NCBI RefSeq assembly: GCF_009604385.1
Contig: NZ_WEGJ01000006.1
Location: 1 to 64,000 of the forward strand
DNA length: 64,000 nt
Reading direction: 5' to 3'
DNA from: Streptomyces smaragdinus
GTDB lineage: Bacteria > Actinomycetota > Actinomycetes > Streptomycetales > Streptomycetaceae
Position numbers and translations under genes: made by a program. The notes below the pieces were generated by a model, which was not told where the DNA came from, made no database searches, and saw only the letters and a program-made list of their open reading frames with translations. Below, piece after piece: positions 51,020-60,133 of the stretch. Every line of letters begins with the position of its first letter. The first letter of the stretch is position 1.

Positions 51020-51909
51020 TCAGCGGCACTCCGCGGGGCGGGCCCCGGGTCGTCCGCCCACAGATCCTTCAGCGACTGTACGAGCGGAACCTCCGCCCGC
51101 CAGCCCAGCGCCGCGCCGGCCGCCGACACGTCCGCCTGCTGCCAGTCCACGAACGCCGACCGCTCCGGGCCGCCGCCCGACTCCTCGATCCGCCCCCGGA
51201 ACCCCGCCGCCTCCGCGAGCCCATCGGCGACGTCCCGGACCGGCACCGCCCGCCCTCCGGCGACGTTCAGCACCCGGGGTGTCGCGCGCCCCAGGGCGAG
51301 CGCCACGGCCCGGGCCACGTCGCGCGGATCGACGTAGTCCCGCGCGGCCGTCAGCGCCCCCGTCCGCACCACGCCGTCCGCCCCCGCCTCCCGCAGCCCG
51401 CGCACCAGACGCCCGGGCAGCGACGTGGGCGGCGCGCCGGGGCCGACGGCGTTGAACACCCGCAGCACCACGGCGTCCAGCGGCGATCCGGCCACGGCGA
51501 GGGACCCGGCGAGCTTCGACGCCCCGTACAGCCCCTGCGGGCACGTCGGCGCGTCCTCCGTCAGCGGCGCGCGGCCGGCGACCGCCCCGTACTCCGCCGC
51601 CGACCCCAGATGCACCAGCCGTGCCCGCGGCGCGGCGGCGGACAGCGCGGCGCACAGCACCGCCGGTCCGCGGGCGTTGGCGCCGATCAGGCCGAGCGCG
51701 TCACCGCCGACGCGCCCCGCGCAGTTGACCACCGCGTCGGGGGCGAGGGACGCCAGCCGGCCGGCGAGGTCGCCCACACCGGTGACACCGAGCTCGACGG
51801 TGCCGCGCGGCACCGGGATCACCTCGCGGTCCTGCGCCAGCTCGTCCAGGACGTATCCGCCGAGCCAGCCGGAACTCCCCAGCAGCACCACACGCATCGC
51901 GACGCTCAC
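51016..51909 (-). CDS. Extended SDR, RmlD/NDP-sugar reductase-like
   Basis: 297-residue NAD(P)-dependent sugar-nucleotide enzyme. The cofactor loop VVLLGSSGWLGGYVLDEL is at residue 7 onward, and the catalytic YGASK pair is present in GLYGASKLAGSLAV. The lack of the longer epimerase insert fits a 4-reductase or 4-epimerase. It overlaps the nucleotidyltransferase stop by GTGA, so it is coupled to it. Confidence 0.82.
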   Translation of the reverse strand: MSVAMRVVLLGSSGWLGGYVLDELAQDREVIPVPRGTVELGVTGVGDLAGRLASLAPDAVVNCAGRVGGDALGLIGANARGPAVLCAALSAAAPRARLVHLGSAAEYGAVAGRAPLTEDAPTCPQGLYGASKLAGSLAVAGSPLDAVVLRVFNAVGPGAPPTSLPGRLVRGLREAGADGVVRTGALTAARDYVDPRDVARAVALALGRATPRVLNVAGGRAVPVRDVADGLAEAAGFRGRIEESGGGPERSAFVDWQQADVSAAGAALGWRAEVPLVQSLKDLWADDPGPAPRSAAE

Positions 51910-52619
51910 GCCCCCTTCAGCAGCAGTTCACGATAGGCCGTGAACTCCGCGTTGGCCCGGTCATAGTCGTCGGGTCGCCCGATATCCAGCCAATAGCCGT
52001 CGAATTCGTATGAGTACGGCAGATTCCGACCGTTCAGCAGGTCGAGCACGAGTTCGTCGAATCCGAGCGGCAGCCCGGGGAGATACCCGGCGAGGGTGCG
52101 GCGGGAGACGCCGTACACGCCCATCGACACCCGGTAGTCGTGGCGCGGTTTCTCGGCGAAGCCGACGACCCGGCCGCCGTCCGTGGTCAGCACCCCGAAG
52201 TCGATGTGCACCTCGCGCCGGTGGGTGGCGATGGTGAGCGGGGCGCCGCTGTCGCGGTGGGTGCGCAGGACGTCGCCGTAGTCGAGGTCGGTGAGGATGT
52301 CGCCGTTCAGCACCAGGAAGTGCTCCGGCAGGTCGCCGAGCATCGGCAGCAGCGGGCCCATGGTGCCCAGCGGGCTGTCCTCGGCCGCGTATTCGACGCG
52401 CAGTCCCCACTGGGAGCCGTCGCCGACGTAGGCGCGGATGATCTGGCCGAGATGGCCGATGGCGAGGGTGACGGCGGTGAAGCCGGCGCGGGCGAGCTGG
52501 CGGAGGACGATTTCGAGGATCGGGTGCTGGTCGCCGATGGGGACCAGCGGCTTGGGCAGGGCCGTGGTGTACGGGCGCAGGCGGACGCCTTTGCCGCCCG
52601 CGAGGATGACTGCGTGCAT
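51906..52619 (-). CDS. Sugar-1-phosphate nucleotidyltransferase
   Basis: 237-residue enzyme with the nucleotide-binding start MHAVILAGGKGVRLRPYTTALPKPLVPIG, the metal Asp in FLVLNGDILTDLDYGD and the sugar site GFAEKP. It makes an NDP-sugar from sugar-1-phosphate for the polymer pathway. There is no C-terminal acyltransferase helix, unlike GlmU. Which nucleotide is used cannot be read directly. Confidence 0.87.
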   Translation of the reverse strand: MHAVILAGGKGVRLRPYTTALPKPLVPIGDQHPILEIVLRQLARAGFTAVTLAIGHLGQIIRAYVGDGSQWGLRVEYAAEDSPLGTMGPLLPMLGDLPEHFLVLNGDILTDLDYGDVLRTHRDSGAPLTIATHRREVHIDFGVLTTDGGRVVGFAEKPRHDYRVSMGVYGVSRRTLAGYLPGLPLGFDELVLDLLNGRNLPYSYEFDGYWLDIGRPDDYDRANAEFTAYRELLLKGA

Positions 52620-52644
52620 GGTGTTTCTCCCCCCGGAGAACGGA

Positions 52645-53643
52645 TCAGATGGTGTAGGCCGCGGTGCGGTAGCGGGCGAGGTTGGCGGGGTCGCGGAAGA
52701 AGCGGATGGTGTGGTCGAGGCCCGATTCCAGGGTGTGCTCGGGTTTCCAGCCGGTGGCGTCGCGCAGCCGGGAGGCGTCGCAGAGCAGCCGCATGACCTC
52801 GGAGCCGGTGGGACGCAGCCGCTGGGGGTCCTCCTCCACGACCGCGCCGGTGTCCATCAGTTGGGCGATGAGGCGGACGGCCTCACCGACGGACGTCTCG
52901 GTGCCGGTCCCGGCGTTGAAGACCCGGCCGAGGACGTCGGCGCCGGGCGCGGTGCCGACGGCGACGAACGCCTGTGCGGTGTCCTGGACGAACATGAAGT
53001 CCCGGGTGGGCCGCAGATCGCCGAGCCGCAGGGTCTCCGCGCCGGCGGCGAGCTGGCCGATGACGGCGGGGATGACGGCGCGCATGGACTGGCGGGGGCC
53101 GAAGGTGTTGAAGGGGCGCAGGGTGACGGCGGGGGTGTCGAAGCTCGCCGTGTAGGAGGCGACGAGCTGGTCGGCGCCGGCCTTGGACGCGGCGTACGGG
53201 GACTGGCAGTTCACCGGATGGTCCTCGGTGATCGGGACGGTCTGCGCGGTGCCGTACGTCTCGCTGGTGGACGTGTGCACCAGGCGCGGGGTGGCGGCCC
53301 GGCGGACGGCCTGCAGGACGTTAAGGGTGCCGGAGACGTTGGTCTCCACGTACGAGTGCGGGGCGCGGTAGGAGTACGGGATCGCGATGAGGGCGGCGAG
53401 GTGGTAGACGCAGTCGGCGCCCGCCACGAGGTCCTGGACGGAGCCGGGGTCGCGGACGTCGCCGAGGACGGTGTCGACCTGGTCCAGCACGTCGGGCGGC
53501 AGGGTGTCCAGCCAGCCGTGGGTGCCCCAGGAGTTGTACTGCGCCATCGCGCGCACCCGGTGGCCGGAGGCGACGAGGGCCTGGACGAGATGGGAGCCGA
53601 TGAAGCCGTCGGCGCCGGTGACGGCGGCGAGTGGAGTGGTCAT
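52645..53643 (-). CDS. NAD-dependent sugar-nucleotide 4,6-dehydratase/epimerase (LegB-like)
   Basis: 332-residue extended SDR. TGADGFIGSHLVQAL binds NAD; the active site has TSTSETYGTAQTVPITED and YAASK in SPYAASKAGADQLV. The N-terminal MAQYNSWGTHGWLDTLP is typical of LegB-like 4,6-dehydratases that act on NDP-N-acetylglucosamine, while an epimerase role remains possible. It lies 25 bases upstream of the nucleotidyltransferase. Confidence 0.84.
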   Translation of the reverse strand: MTTPLAAVTGADGFIGSHLVQALVASGHRVRAMAQYNSWGTHGWLDTLPPDVLDQVDTVLGDVRDPGSVQDLVAGADCVYHLAALIAIPYSYRAPHSYVETNVSGTLNVLQAVRRAATPRLVHTSTSETYGTAQTVPITEDHPVNCQSPYAASKAGADQLVASYTASFDTPAVTLRPFNTFGPRQSMRAVIPAVIGQLAAGAETLRLGDLRPTRDFMFVQDTAQAFVAVGTAPGADVLGRVFNAGTGTETSVGEAVRLIAQLMDTGAVVEEDPQRLRPTGSEVMRLLCDASRLRDATGWKPEHTLESGLDHTIRFFRDPANLARYRTAAYTI

Positions 53644-53719
53644 ACGGGGGTGCCTTTCGGTCGTTCGGGGATCAGCGGGTTCGGGTCGGACGGCTTGGGG
53701 GTAGAGCGCTGTCCGGGAT

Positions 53720-55120
53720 TCAGCGGTGTGCGGTGGCCCGCCCCAGGACCGCCGTCGCGAGGGCGAGCAGTACGACGCCCGCGCCGCCGGCGACGGTGAG
53801 CTGGGCGGTGGCCGGGCCGGCCGTGTCCGTGCCCAGCAGGGCGAGTTCGAGGGCGGCGGCCCCGGCGCAGATCAGCGCGGGGGGCCAGGCGGTGCCGAGG
53901 GCCTGCAGGAGCAGCGCCAGCCACAGGACGGCGCCCAGCGCGAGCAGGGGCCCGGGGGGCTGGCGCAGGACGAGGCCGAGGGCGGCCAGCAGGGCCAGGT
54001 AGGCGGCCAGCGCGGTGAGCAGCACCCCGGCCGCCGCGGCGCGGAAGCCGAGGGGGGTACGGCAGCGGCGCAGGGTGGTGAGGGCGCGGCCGCGGACCTG
54101 GTAGAGGAGCCATTCGGCGCCGCCCATGCCGAGGGTGAGGGCGAGGGTGGCGGTGCCCGCGAGGGGGGTGCCGGGGCCGTGGCGGAGGATGCCGCCGACG
54201 GCGGTGGTGAGGGTGAGCAGTCCGGCGGCGAGGCCGAACAGTCCGTACGGCAAGCAGGCCGCGGCGGGCGGGGAGGGGACGAGCCGTACGGTGACGGCGC
54301 GTTCCGCCCGGGGGCGCGCCGCCCACTCCTCGACCAGCGCGCGTCCGGCGACGCCGCCCGCGGAGAGCACCGCGAGGGCGACGGTGGCGGTGAGCAGGAC
54401 GGCCGCGGCGGTGTCCGGCACGCCGGCGACGGCGAGCAGCGCGGCGCCGAGGACGGTGGGGGCGAGGGCGGCGAGGAGGAGCCGTTCGCCGCCGAGGACG
54501 AGCAGCACCGTGGCGGCGCCCAGATAGCAGGACTGTCCGGCGGCGAACAGCCCGGCGGCGGCCTTGCCGGGGACGGCGAGCGCCGGCACCGCCACGGCGA
54601 GCGCGCCGAGCACGGCGCCGGTCAGCAGACAGCGGGCGGCCGCCGCCCGGCCTCCGTCGCCGCTGCCGAGGAGGACGTACGCGCGGTGGGCGAGCGCCTG
54701 GTTCCACGCCCAGCCGAAGAGGACGGAGACGGCGAGCAGCGCGCCGCCCGCGGGGAGGCCGAACACGTCGGGCTCCCCGGTGGGCAGCAGGCGGGCGCCC
54801 AGCACATAGCCGAGGCCGGGGAGGGCGAAGAGGACGCCGCGCAGCAGACAGCGCCAGGCGTCGGTGCGCCAGGGGTCGGGGGCGGGCGGCGGTTCGGGAT
54901 GAGAGCGCGGGGAGCGTTCGTACAGCTCGGCGGCCAGCTCGAAGACGGAGGGGTGGCCGTACAGTTCCCGTACCTGCTCGTCGGTCAGTCCCTCGGACTC
55001 GAGGACGGCGGCGATCTCGTCGGGGTGCACGGCGGCGGCGCATACGTCGAGGAGTGTCCCGTCCAGCTGAGGGAGCGCTTCGGAGCATCCGTCGGGGACG
55101 AGCCACAGGGGGCCGCTCAT
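53720..55120 (-). CDS. Polytopic membrane protein of the polysaccharide operon
   Basis: 466-residue protein. The first 100 residues are soluble (HPDEIAAVLESEGLTDEQVRELYGHPSVFELAAELYERS, a small helical domain), followed by 11-12 hydrophobic segments. I find no motif of Wzx, PelG or known synthases with certainty. Overlap with the glycosyltransferase by ATGA suggests it forms part of the polymer synthase or exporter. It could be a founder of its own family in this setting. Confidence 0.75.
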   Translation of the reverse strand: MSGPLWLVPDGCSEALPQLDGTLLDVCAAAVHPDEIAAVLESEGLTDEQVRELYGHPSVFELAAELYERSPRSHPEPPPAPDPWRTDAWRCLLRGVLFALPGLGYVLGARLLPTGEPDVFGLPAGGALLAVSVLFGWAWNQALAHRAYVLLGSGDGGRAAAARCLLTGAVLGALAVAVPALAVPGKAAAGLFAAGQSCYLGAATVLLVLGGERLLLAALAPTVLGAALLAVAGVPDTAAAVLLTATVALAVLSAGGVAGRALVEEWAARPRAERAVTVRLVPSPPAAACLPYGLFGLAAGLLTLTTAVGGILRHGPGTPLAGTATLALTLGMGGAEWLLYQVRGRALTTLRRCRTPLGFRAAAAGVLLTALAAYLALLAALGLVLRQPPGPLLALGAVLWLALLLQALGTAWPPALICAGAAALELALLGTDTAGPATAQLTVAGGAGVVLLALATAVLGRATAHR

Positions 55121-56598
55121 GACACCGCCTCCGTCCCGTGCGCCGCGCCGGCGGAGCGCCGATCGTCGAGGAGTTCGCGGTATATCCCGCGGAAGCTGTC
55201 GATGGTCTGCCGGAGGGTGAACTGGGCGATCACCCGCAGCCGCGCCGCCTCCCCCATCGACGCCCGCCGCCGCGGGTCGGTCAGCAGCTCCAGCGCTGCG
55301 CGCGCCATGGCCTCGGGCGCGCGGGGCGGTACGACGAGACCGGCGTCGCCGACGGCCTCGCGGACCCCGCCGACGTCGGTGGAGACGGTGGCCCGTCCGC
55401 AGGACATCGCCTCGATAAGGGTGAACGGGAAGCCCTCGCTGATGCTGGACAGCAGCACGACGTTGCCGGCCGCGTAGGCGTCGCGGATGTCGGGCACGCG
55501 CCCCTCGAACGTGACGCCGTCCCCGCACAGTGCGGCGGCCAGGTCCTCGCACCGCCGCCGGTAGCCGACGGCGTCGGCGGCGGTGCCGCCGAATATCCGC
55601 AGCCGGGCGGCGGGGAGTTCGGCGCGGACGTACGCGAAGGCGCGGATCAGCGTCTCCAGGTCCTTGATGGGGTCGATCCGTCCGGCCCAGACGAGCACCG
55701 GCGCGGCGGGCTCGGGTCCGGCGTAGGGGAAGGCCTGCGGGTCGACGCCGTTGTAGACGGTGCGGATCTGGTGTGGTGCGGCGCCGCCGTGCTCCTCCCA
55801 GCGGCGGTTGTAGTCGCTGCCGGGGGTGATGAGGGAGGCGCTGCGGTAGATCTCGCGGGCGAGGAGGCGGAAGAAGGCGAGCAGCAGGGCCTTGACGGGC
55901 CGGCGGTAGGCGGCGGTGCGGTAGCCGAGGTAGCGCTCGCGGAGGTATATGCCGTGCTCGGTGAGGAGCAGCGGCACGCCGTACGCGTCCCGGGCGGCGA
56001 GTCCGGGGAGGGCGGCCAGGCCGCCGCTGACGGCGTGGCACAGGCCCGTGCGGGGCAGCGGGGCGTGCAGCGGGCGCAGGGCGTGTTCGAGGAGGTCGGT
56101 GGCGATGAGCGCGTCGTGCAGGGTGGGCGCCGCGGCGGCGGTGGGCAGCCCGGGGCGGGTCCACCGCCGGTGCAGGACGCGGACGGCGGACTCGGTGCGC
56201 AGGGCGGCGCTCAGGCGGTCGCGGCGGGCCCAGGCGGCGAGTTCGTACAGCCCGGGGGCGAAGCGGTGCTCCTCGGCGGGGTCGGTGAGGGCGGTCAGGA
56301 AGCCCTCGTACGCCGTCAGGAGGGCGCGCCGGTCGCGGCCCCGGGGGGCCCTCCCGCCGGGGGGCGGGCCCCACAGCGGGAGGGCGGTGATCTCGCCCAG
56401 GGTGGCGGGCGGCTGCCAGGTCAGCGGCTCGCGGCCGGTGCCGGTGAGTGCGAGGACCCGGAAGTCGAACTCCGGCATGGCGCGGACCAGCTGGTCGCAC
56501 CAGACGCTGACGCCGCCCTGGCTGTGCGGATAGGTGCCCTCGGTGAGGAGGGTGACCCGGTCGGCGCAGTAGCGCAGGGACTCGAGCGGGACGGCCAT
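55117..56598 (-). CDS. PelF-type GT4 glycosyltransferase
   Basis: 493-residue cytoplasmic GT-B enzyme. The N-terminus RVTLLTEGTYPHSQGGVSVWCDQLVRAMP is the PelF hallmark. The donor-binding C-terminal part has PVLVWAGRIDPIKDLETLIRAFAYVR and the EX7E-type segment SEGFPFTLIEAMSCGRATVSTDVGGVREAVGDAGLVV. PelF uses UDP-sugars to build the Pel polymer of N-acetylgalactosamine and glucosamine. It starts 2 bases after the deacetylase gene ends. Confidence 0.88.
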   Translation of the reverse strand: MAVPLESLRYCADRVTLLTEGTYPHSQGGVSVWCDQLVRAMPEFDFRVLALTGTGREPLTWQPPATLGEITALPLWGPPPGGRAPRGRDRRALLTAYEGFLTALTDPAEEHRFAPGLYELAAWARRDRLSAALRTESAVRVLHRRWTRPGLPTAAAAPTLHDALIATDLLEHALRPLHAPLPRTGLCHAVSGGLAALPGLAARDAYGVPLLLTEHGIYLRERYLGYRTAAYRRPVKALLLAFFRLLAREIYRSASLITPGSDYNRRWEEHGGAAPHQIRTVYNGVDPQAFPYAGPEPAAPVLVWAGRIDPIKDLETLIRAFAYVRAELPAARLRIFGGTAADAVGYRRRCEDLAAALCGDGVTFEGRVPDIRDAYAAGNVVLLSSISEGFPFTLIEAMSCGRATVSTDVGGVREAVGDAGLVVPPRAPEAMARAALELLTDPRRRASMGEAARLRVIAQFTLRQTIDSFRGIYRELLDDRRSAGAAHGTEAVS

Positions 56599-56600
56599 GG

Positions 56601-58727
56601 TCAGCCCCGCGCCGGGTCGCCGGGGCCGGCCGGGACGGGCTCGCTGACGCCCGCGGGCAGCGGCAGCTTCGCGGCGGCCGGGGCCTCGGTCTCGGCGGCG
56701 CCCGCGGTCACGGTGGCGGCGGGGGCGTCGGTCAGCCGGAGGGTGACGCGGTCGGCGAGCGGCGGGGGTGTGGTCCAGCCGGAGAGCAGGCCGGCGTACG
56801 CGGTGCCGAAGGGGGTGGAGGTGAGCAGGGCCGTCCGGCGGGTACCGGGCGGCATCGTCGCGGTGATCTGCACGCCGGCGGGTGCCTTGACGGTCACGGT
56901 GTCGCCGACGCGGTACGCGGTGACCTTGCCGCCCTGGACGGCGGCGGTCCAGGCGGCGCGGCGCTCGAGTTCGGTGGCGAGGTCGCGCTGGCGGTCGTTG
57001 ACGAGGGGGGTGTTCGCGGCGAACAGGGCGCGGTAGTCGGCGAGGACGCGGTCGAGGACCGGGTAGGCGATGCGGTCCTCGGCGAGGTTGGACTGGTGGA
57101 CGAAGTGCGGGCGGGGGTTGTTGGCGGTGATGTGGCCGAGGGCGATGCGGCTCTCCAGCGGCACGATGTACGAGCGGTAGCCCGTCGCGGGGTCGAGGGG
57201 GGCGGGCAGACAGGTGGTGGTGGCGGGGTTGTCCTCGCAGACGCCGCTGCCGCCGTCGGTCCGGCGGGCGTAGAGCCAGTTGTACTCGTCCGTCTGCTCG
57301 GCCTCGCGGCCGGCGTTGTAGAAGACGTTCATCGGGAAGCGGGGCAGGGTGCGGGCGGAGCCGACGGTGCGCTGGTCGGATTCGCGGGAGTTGTCACTGG
57401 CGAGGGACGTGACGCCGGTGACGTTCAGCGCGGGGCCGAGGTTGGGGTTGTCGGTGGGCTGCTGGGGCAGGGTCTTCAGGCCCGAGTGCTCGCCGGTGAC
57501 CAGTTCGCCGGTGACCAGGGGGAGGTTCTTCCGCTGGCCCCAGGTGCGGTTGTCGGCGATCTGCTGGGTGATGTACGCGCGGGTGGCCCACTGGACGTTC
57601 CCCGCGGCGTCCGTCGTACAGCGCCAGGGGACGGCGGTGACGTCCTGGACGCAGCCCAGATAGGTGTGGTCGAGGGTGTGGTTGACCCAGCGGTACGCGG
57701 ACCGGTCGGCGACGAGCTGGTCGGTGAGCGGGTCGGCGCCGCCGTTCGCGGCCTTGAACGCCTCGCTGCCGCCGCCGTTGTAGACCATGTCGAGGGTGAA
57801 GCCGGCGTCCTGCGACCAGGACCTGGCGTACTGGGCGTCGGCGCGCGTCATCCGCACGGTGCTCTCGGGCAGCCCGGCGGTCGCGCAGTCGACGTCCCCG
57901 GGGGTGCAGTGGTACGTGGTGTTCCACCGGTCGTCGGCGCCGAAGACGTCGTCGACGTGGACGGCGAAGTAGTTGCGGTCGGCGCCGAGGTGGATGCCCT
58001 GGGTGGCCCACTCGACCATGCCGCGGGCGAGCAGCCGGAACTGCCGCTGGTACTGGTTGTAGACGAATGTGACGACGAGTTCACGGCGTCCGTCGTGCGC
58101 GTACTCGCCGAGGAGGCTGCCGCCGCCGGGACCCTGGAGGTACGTGGTGAACCCGGCGTCCGCCGGCTCGGCGGCATAGCCGTAGCTCTCGCCGATCGAC
58201 GGGTCGTTGTCCTCGAACGGCACGGCGCCCCTCAGATATCCGAAGGGGCCGCTCAGCGCGGCGGCGGTGAGCCGGGCGGTGGTGCCGTCGAGACCGCCGC
58301 TGTACGCGGGCGGCCGCAGGCCGACCTCGGGGCGGGCGTAGGTGTAGGCGTCGATCTGCCGGACGCCGAAGGTCTTCTCGTACGTGGCGAGGGCGCTCAT
58401 CTCGGCGGAGCCGGCGCCGAAGGGGTTGTCGTTCGGCAGCACGACGGCCTGGAACTTCGCCCGCCTGCGCCCGTCGGCGGTGTCCGCGAGGAACGCCGCG
58501 TCGATCCGCGGCCGCCCCGGGTCGTCGAGCCGTACGGCGGTGTACGGCGTACCGGCGCCCCTCAGCTCGTCGGCGAGGGCGGCCACCGCGGGTCCGCCGT
58601 CGTCGACGACCAGGAGGCGCAGATCGACGCGGGGCGCCGGTTCGGCGCCCTGTCCGCTGCCGGGTAGTGCGAAGGTGAGTGAGACGGCGGCCGCGCATGC
58701 TGCGGCCACCTGCCGGAACCGGCTCAT
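56601..58727 (-). CDS. Secreted Agd3-like polysaccharide deacetylase
   Basis: 708-residue exported protein with a signal peptide (FRQVAAACAAAVSLTFALPGSGQGAE). The first part (about 35-240) resembles the beta-rich CBM87-type region. The catalytic domain has the metal motif HVDD at 257-260 and NHTLDH at 349-354, the Asp-His-His set of NodB-like deacetylases; it continues with ALGHITANNPRPHFVHQSN. Fungal Agd3 deacetylates galactosaminogalactan. It is the first gene of the operon; GGGAGG precedes the ATG at 58727. Confidence 0.84.
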   Translation of the reverse strand: MSRFRQVAAACAAAVSLTFALPGSGQGAEPAPRVDLRLLVVDDGGPAVAALADELRGAGTPYTAVRLDDPGRPRIDAAFLADTADGRRRAKFQAVVLPNDNPFGAGSAEMSALATYEKTFGVRQIDAYTYARPEVGLRPPAYSGGLDGTTARLTAAALSGPFGYLRGAVPFEDNDPSIGESYGYAAEPADAGFTTYLQGPGGGSLLGEYAHDGRRELVVTFVYNQYQRQFRLLARGMVEWATQGIHLGADRNYFAVHVDDVFGADDRWNTTYHCTPGDVDCATAGLPESTVRMTRADAQYARSWSQDAGFTLDMVYNGGGSEAFKAANGGADPLTDQLVADRSAYRWVNHTLDHTYLGCVQDVTAVPWRCTTDAAGNVQWATRAYITQQIADNRTWGQRKNLPLVTGELVTGEHSGLKTLPQQPTDNPNLGPALNVTGVTSLASDNSRESDQRTVGSARTLPRFPMNVFYNAGREAEQTDEYNWLYARRTDGGSGVCEDNPATTTCLPAPLDPATGYRSYIVPLESRIALGHITANNPRPHFVHQSNLAEDRIAYPVLDRVLADYRALFAANTPLVNDRQRDLATELERRAAWTAAVQGGKVTAYRVGDTVTVKAPAGVQITATMPPGTRRTALLTSTPFGTAYAGLLSGWTTPPPLADRVTLRLTDAPAATVTAGAAETEAPAAAKLPLPAGVSEPVPAGPGDPARG

Positions 58728-58885
58728 GATGATCCTCCCCCGGGAGGATGCGCTCCCCTTGAGCCCCTCCCACAGACACATCCTGCGAGAACGCAAGGGA
58801 TTTCTGAGGGGCGGCTACACCATCGGGTGAAGGGGAAGTTCGCCGTTCGAGCCCTGATCGAGCGCGCGCTCCGCCGAACGGGTGG

Positions 58886-59521
58886 TCAGGTGTCCGACTC
58901 CCCGCGCGGGCTCGAGTACCAGCGCCACTCCGTGCGCCGTTCCCGCCCCGGGAGCTCTCCCCGGCCCGTCGCCCACAGCAGTGTCGGCCACGGCTCCGGG
59001 CCCGGCTCGACATCGGGGAAGAGCCGGTCCAGCACGCGGGCGCACAGGCCCGCGTCGGGGGTCCAGCCGATGCCGAGGCCGCCGGCGATGTCGTACGTGT
59101 GCAGCAGCGTCTCCACGACGCCCATCGCGGCGAAGCCCTCGGGGCCGGCGGCCCCGAAGCCGTGGTGCGCCCGTCTGTCCGGGGGTGTGAGACGGACGAC
59201 GGCCGTCAGCAGGGTGCCGCAGGTCTCGAGGACCTGCAGCAGGCCGCCCGTACCGGCGTCGCGTTCGACGAAGACGACGCTCGCCGGTCCGCCGGGCTTC
59301 TTGCGCTGCCAGGCGAACGGGACGTGGGTGCCGAGCGGCGGCTTCGCCGGGCCCAGCTGGGCCGCGTACGAGAACAGGGCGTCCGCCAGGTGCTCGGCGG
59401 TCTCCCAGCACTCCCAGTCCAGGGATCCGGCCCGCACGGTCCAGTCGCGCCCCTCCGCCTCGCGCAGGGCGGCGACGGAGAGGCCGACGATGCGCTCGAC
59501 GTCGTCGGCGGTGAACGTCAT
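58886..59521 (-). CDS. DinB/maleylpyruvate isomerase-like protein
   Basis: 211-residue protein of the mycothiol-dependent/DinB helical bundle class. Metal-binding His and Glu candidates are in DWECWETAEHLADALFSYA (near 35-55) and VETLLHTYDIAGGLG (near 138). Such proteins use mycothiol or a metal to detoxify or isomerise small molecules. It abuts the DUF1349 gene (adjacent bases), so it is part of the aldehyde dehydrogenase operon. Confidence 0.76.
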   Translation of the reverse strand: MTFTADDVERIVGLSVAALREAEGRDWTVRAGSLDWECWETAEHLADALFSYAAQLGPAKPPLGTHVPFAWQRKKPGGPASVVFVERDAGTGGLLQVLETCGTLLTAVVRLTPPDRRAHHGFGAAGPEGFAAMGVVETLLHTYDIAGGLGIGWTPDAGLCARVLDRLFPDVEPGPEPWPTLLWATGRGELPGRERRTEWRWYSSPRGESDT

Positions 59522-60127
59522 CTACGAACCGTCGCGCAGGTCTTTCGGGCCCTCCGGCCGGAACGTGATCCGGTCGAAGGACACCGTGCAGCCCTCGCCG
59601 CGGGGAGCCTGCACGAGGAAGCCGACGCGGGCCGCCGCGGCCTCCTCGGGGGTGCCCAGCGCGAAGGTGCGGACGAACGTCCAGTGGTCGCCGTCCGTGG
59701 ACGCGTGGCAGGCGAAGGCGTGGCCGAGGCGGCTGAGCCGCAGCCACACCGTGTCGCCGTCGACGGCGAAGGAGTTGGCGTCGTCGGAGACGCCGCGGGT
59801 GACGACCGTGCAGATCCACGGCCGGTCGGGGGAGCGTTCCAAGCAGAGCTTGGCCCACTGTCCGTCGGCGACGTCCAGGTAGAGCACGCCCGCGTCGAAC
59901 GCGTCGCGGAAGTCCACCCGTACCCGCGCGGAGAGCTGGAAGTCACCGGCCGGCGCCCGGCCCAGCAGCCGGGGGGCGTCGGAGACCGATTCGCCGGGCG
60001 GACCGGACGGCGGCACGAAGCGGTCCTGACGCGCACCGCAGGTGCCGGTCAGCACGCCGTCCGCGTACGTCCAGGGCGCCTTCGGCCCGTACGGGTCCAG
60101 CGCGAAGGGGAGTTCCGTCAGCCGCAT
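59522..60127 (-). CDS. DUF1349 (concanavalin-like fold) protein
   Basis: 201-residue beta-sandwich protein. Family segments GDFQLSARVRVDFRDAFDAGVLYLDVADGQWAKLCLERS and VRFDRITFRPEG-like end (CTVSFDRITF) fit DUF1349, a lectin-like sugar-binding or hydrolase-associated family. No signal peptide is seen. It lies between the aldehyde dehydrogenase and the DinB-like gene; its sugar or lipid target is unknown. Confidence 0.78.
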   Translation of the reverse strand: MRLTELPFALDPYGPKAPWTYADGVLTGTCGARQDRFVPPSGPPGESVSDAPRLLGRAPAGDFQLSARVRVDFRDAFDAGVLYLDVADGQWAKLCLERSPDRPWICTVVTRGVSDDANSFAVDGDTVWLRLSRLGHAFACHASTDGDHWTFVRTFALGTPEEAAAARVGFLVQAPRGEGCTVSFDRITFRPEGPKDLRDGS

Positions 60128-60133
60128 GTCCGC

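Noticed and set aside
49473..58727. Calling the operon a true Pel operon
   Set aside because: Only the PelF-type glycosyltransferase is clear. PelD, PelE and PelA in their usual form are not seen, and Agd3-like and spherulin-4 proteins are GAG features.
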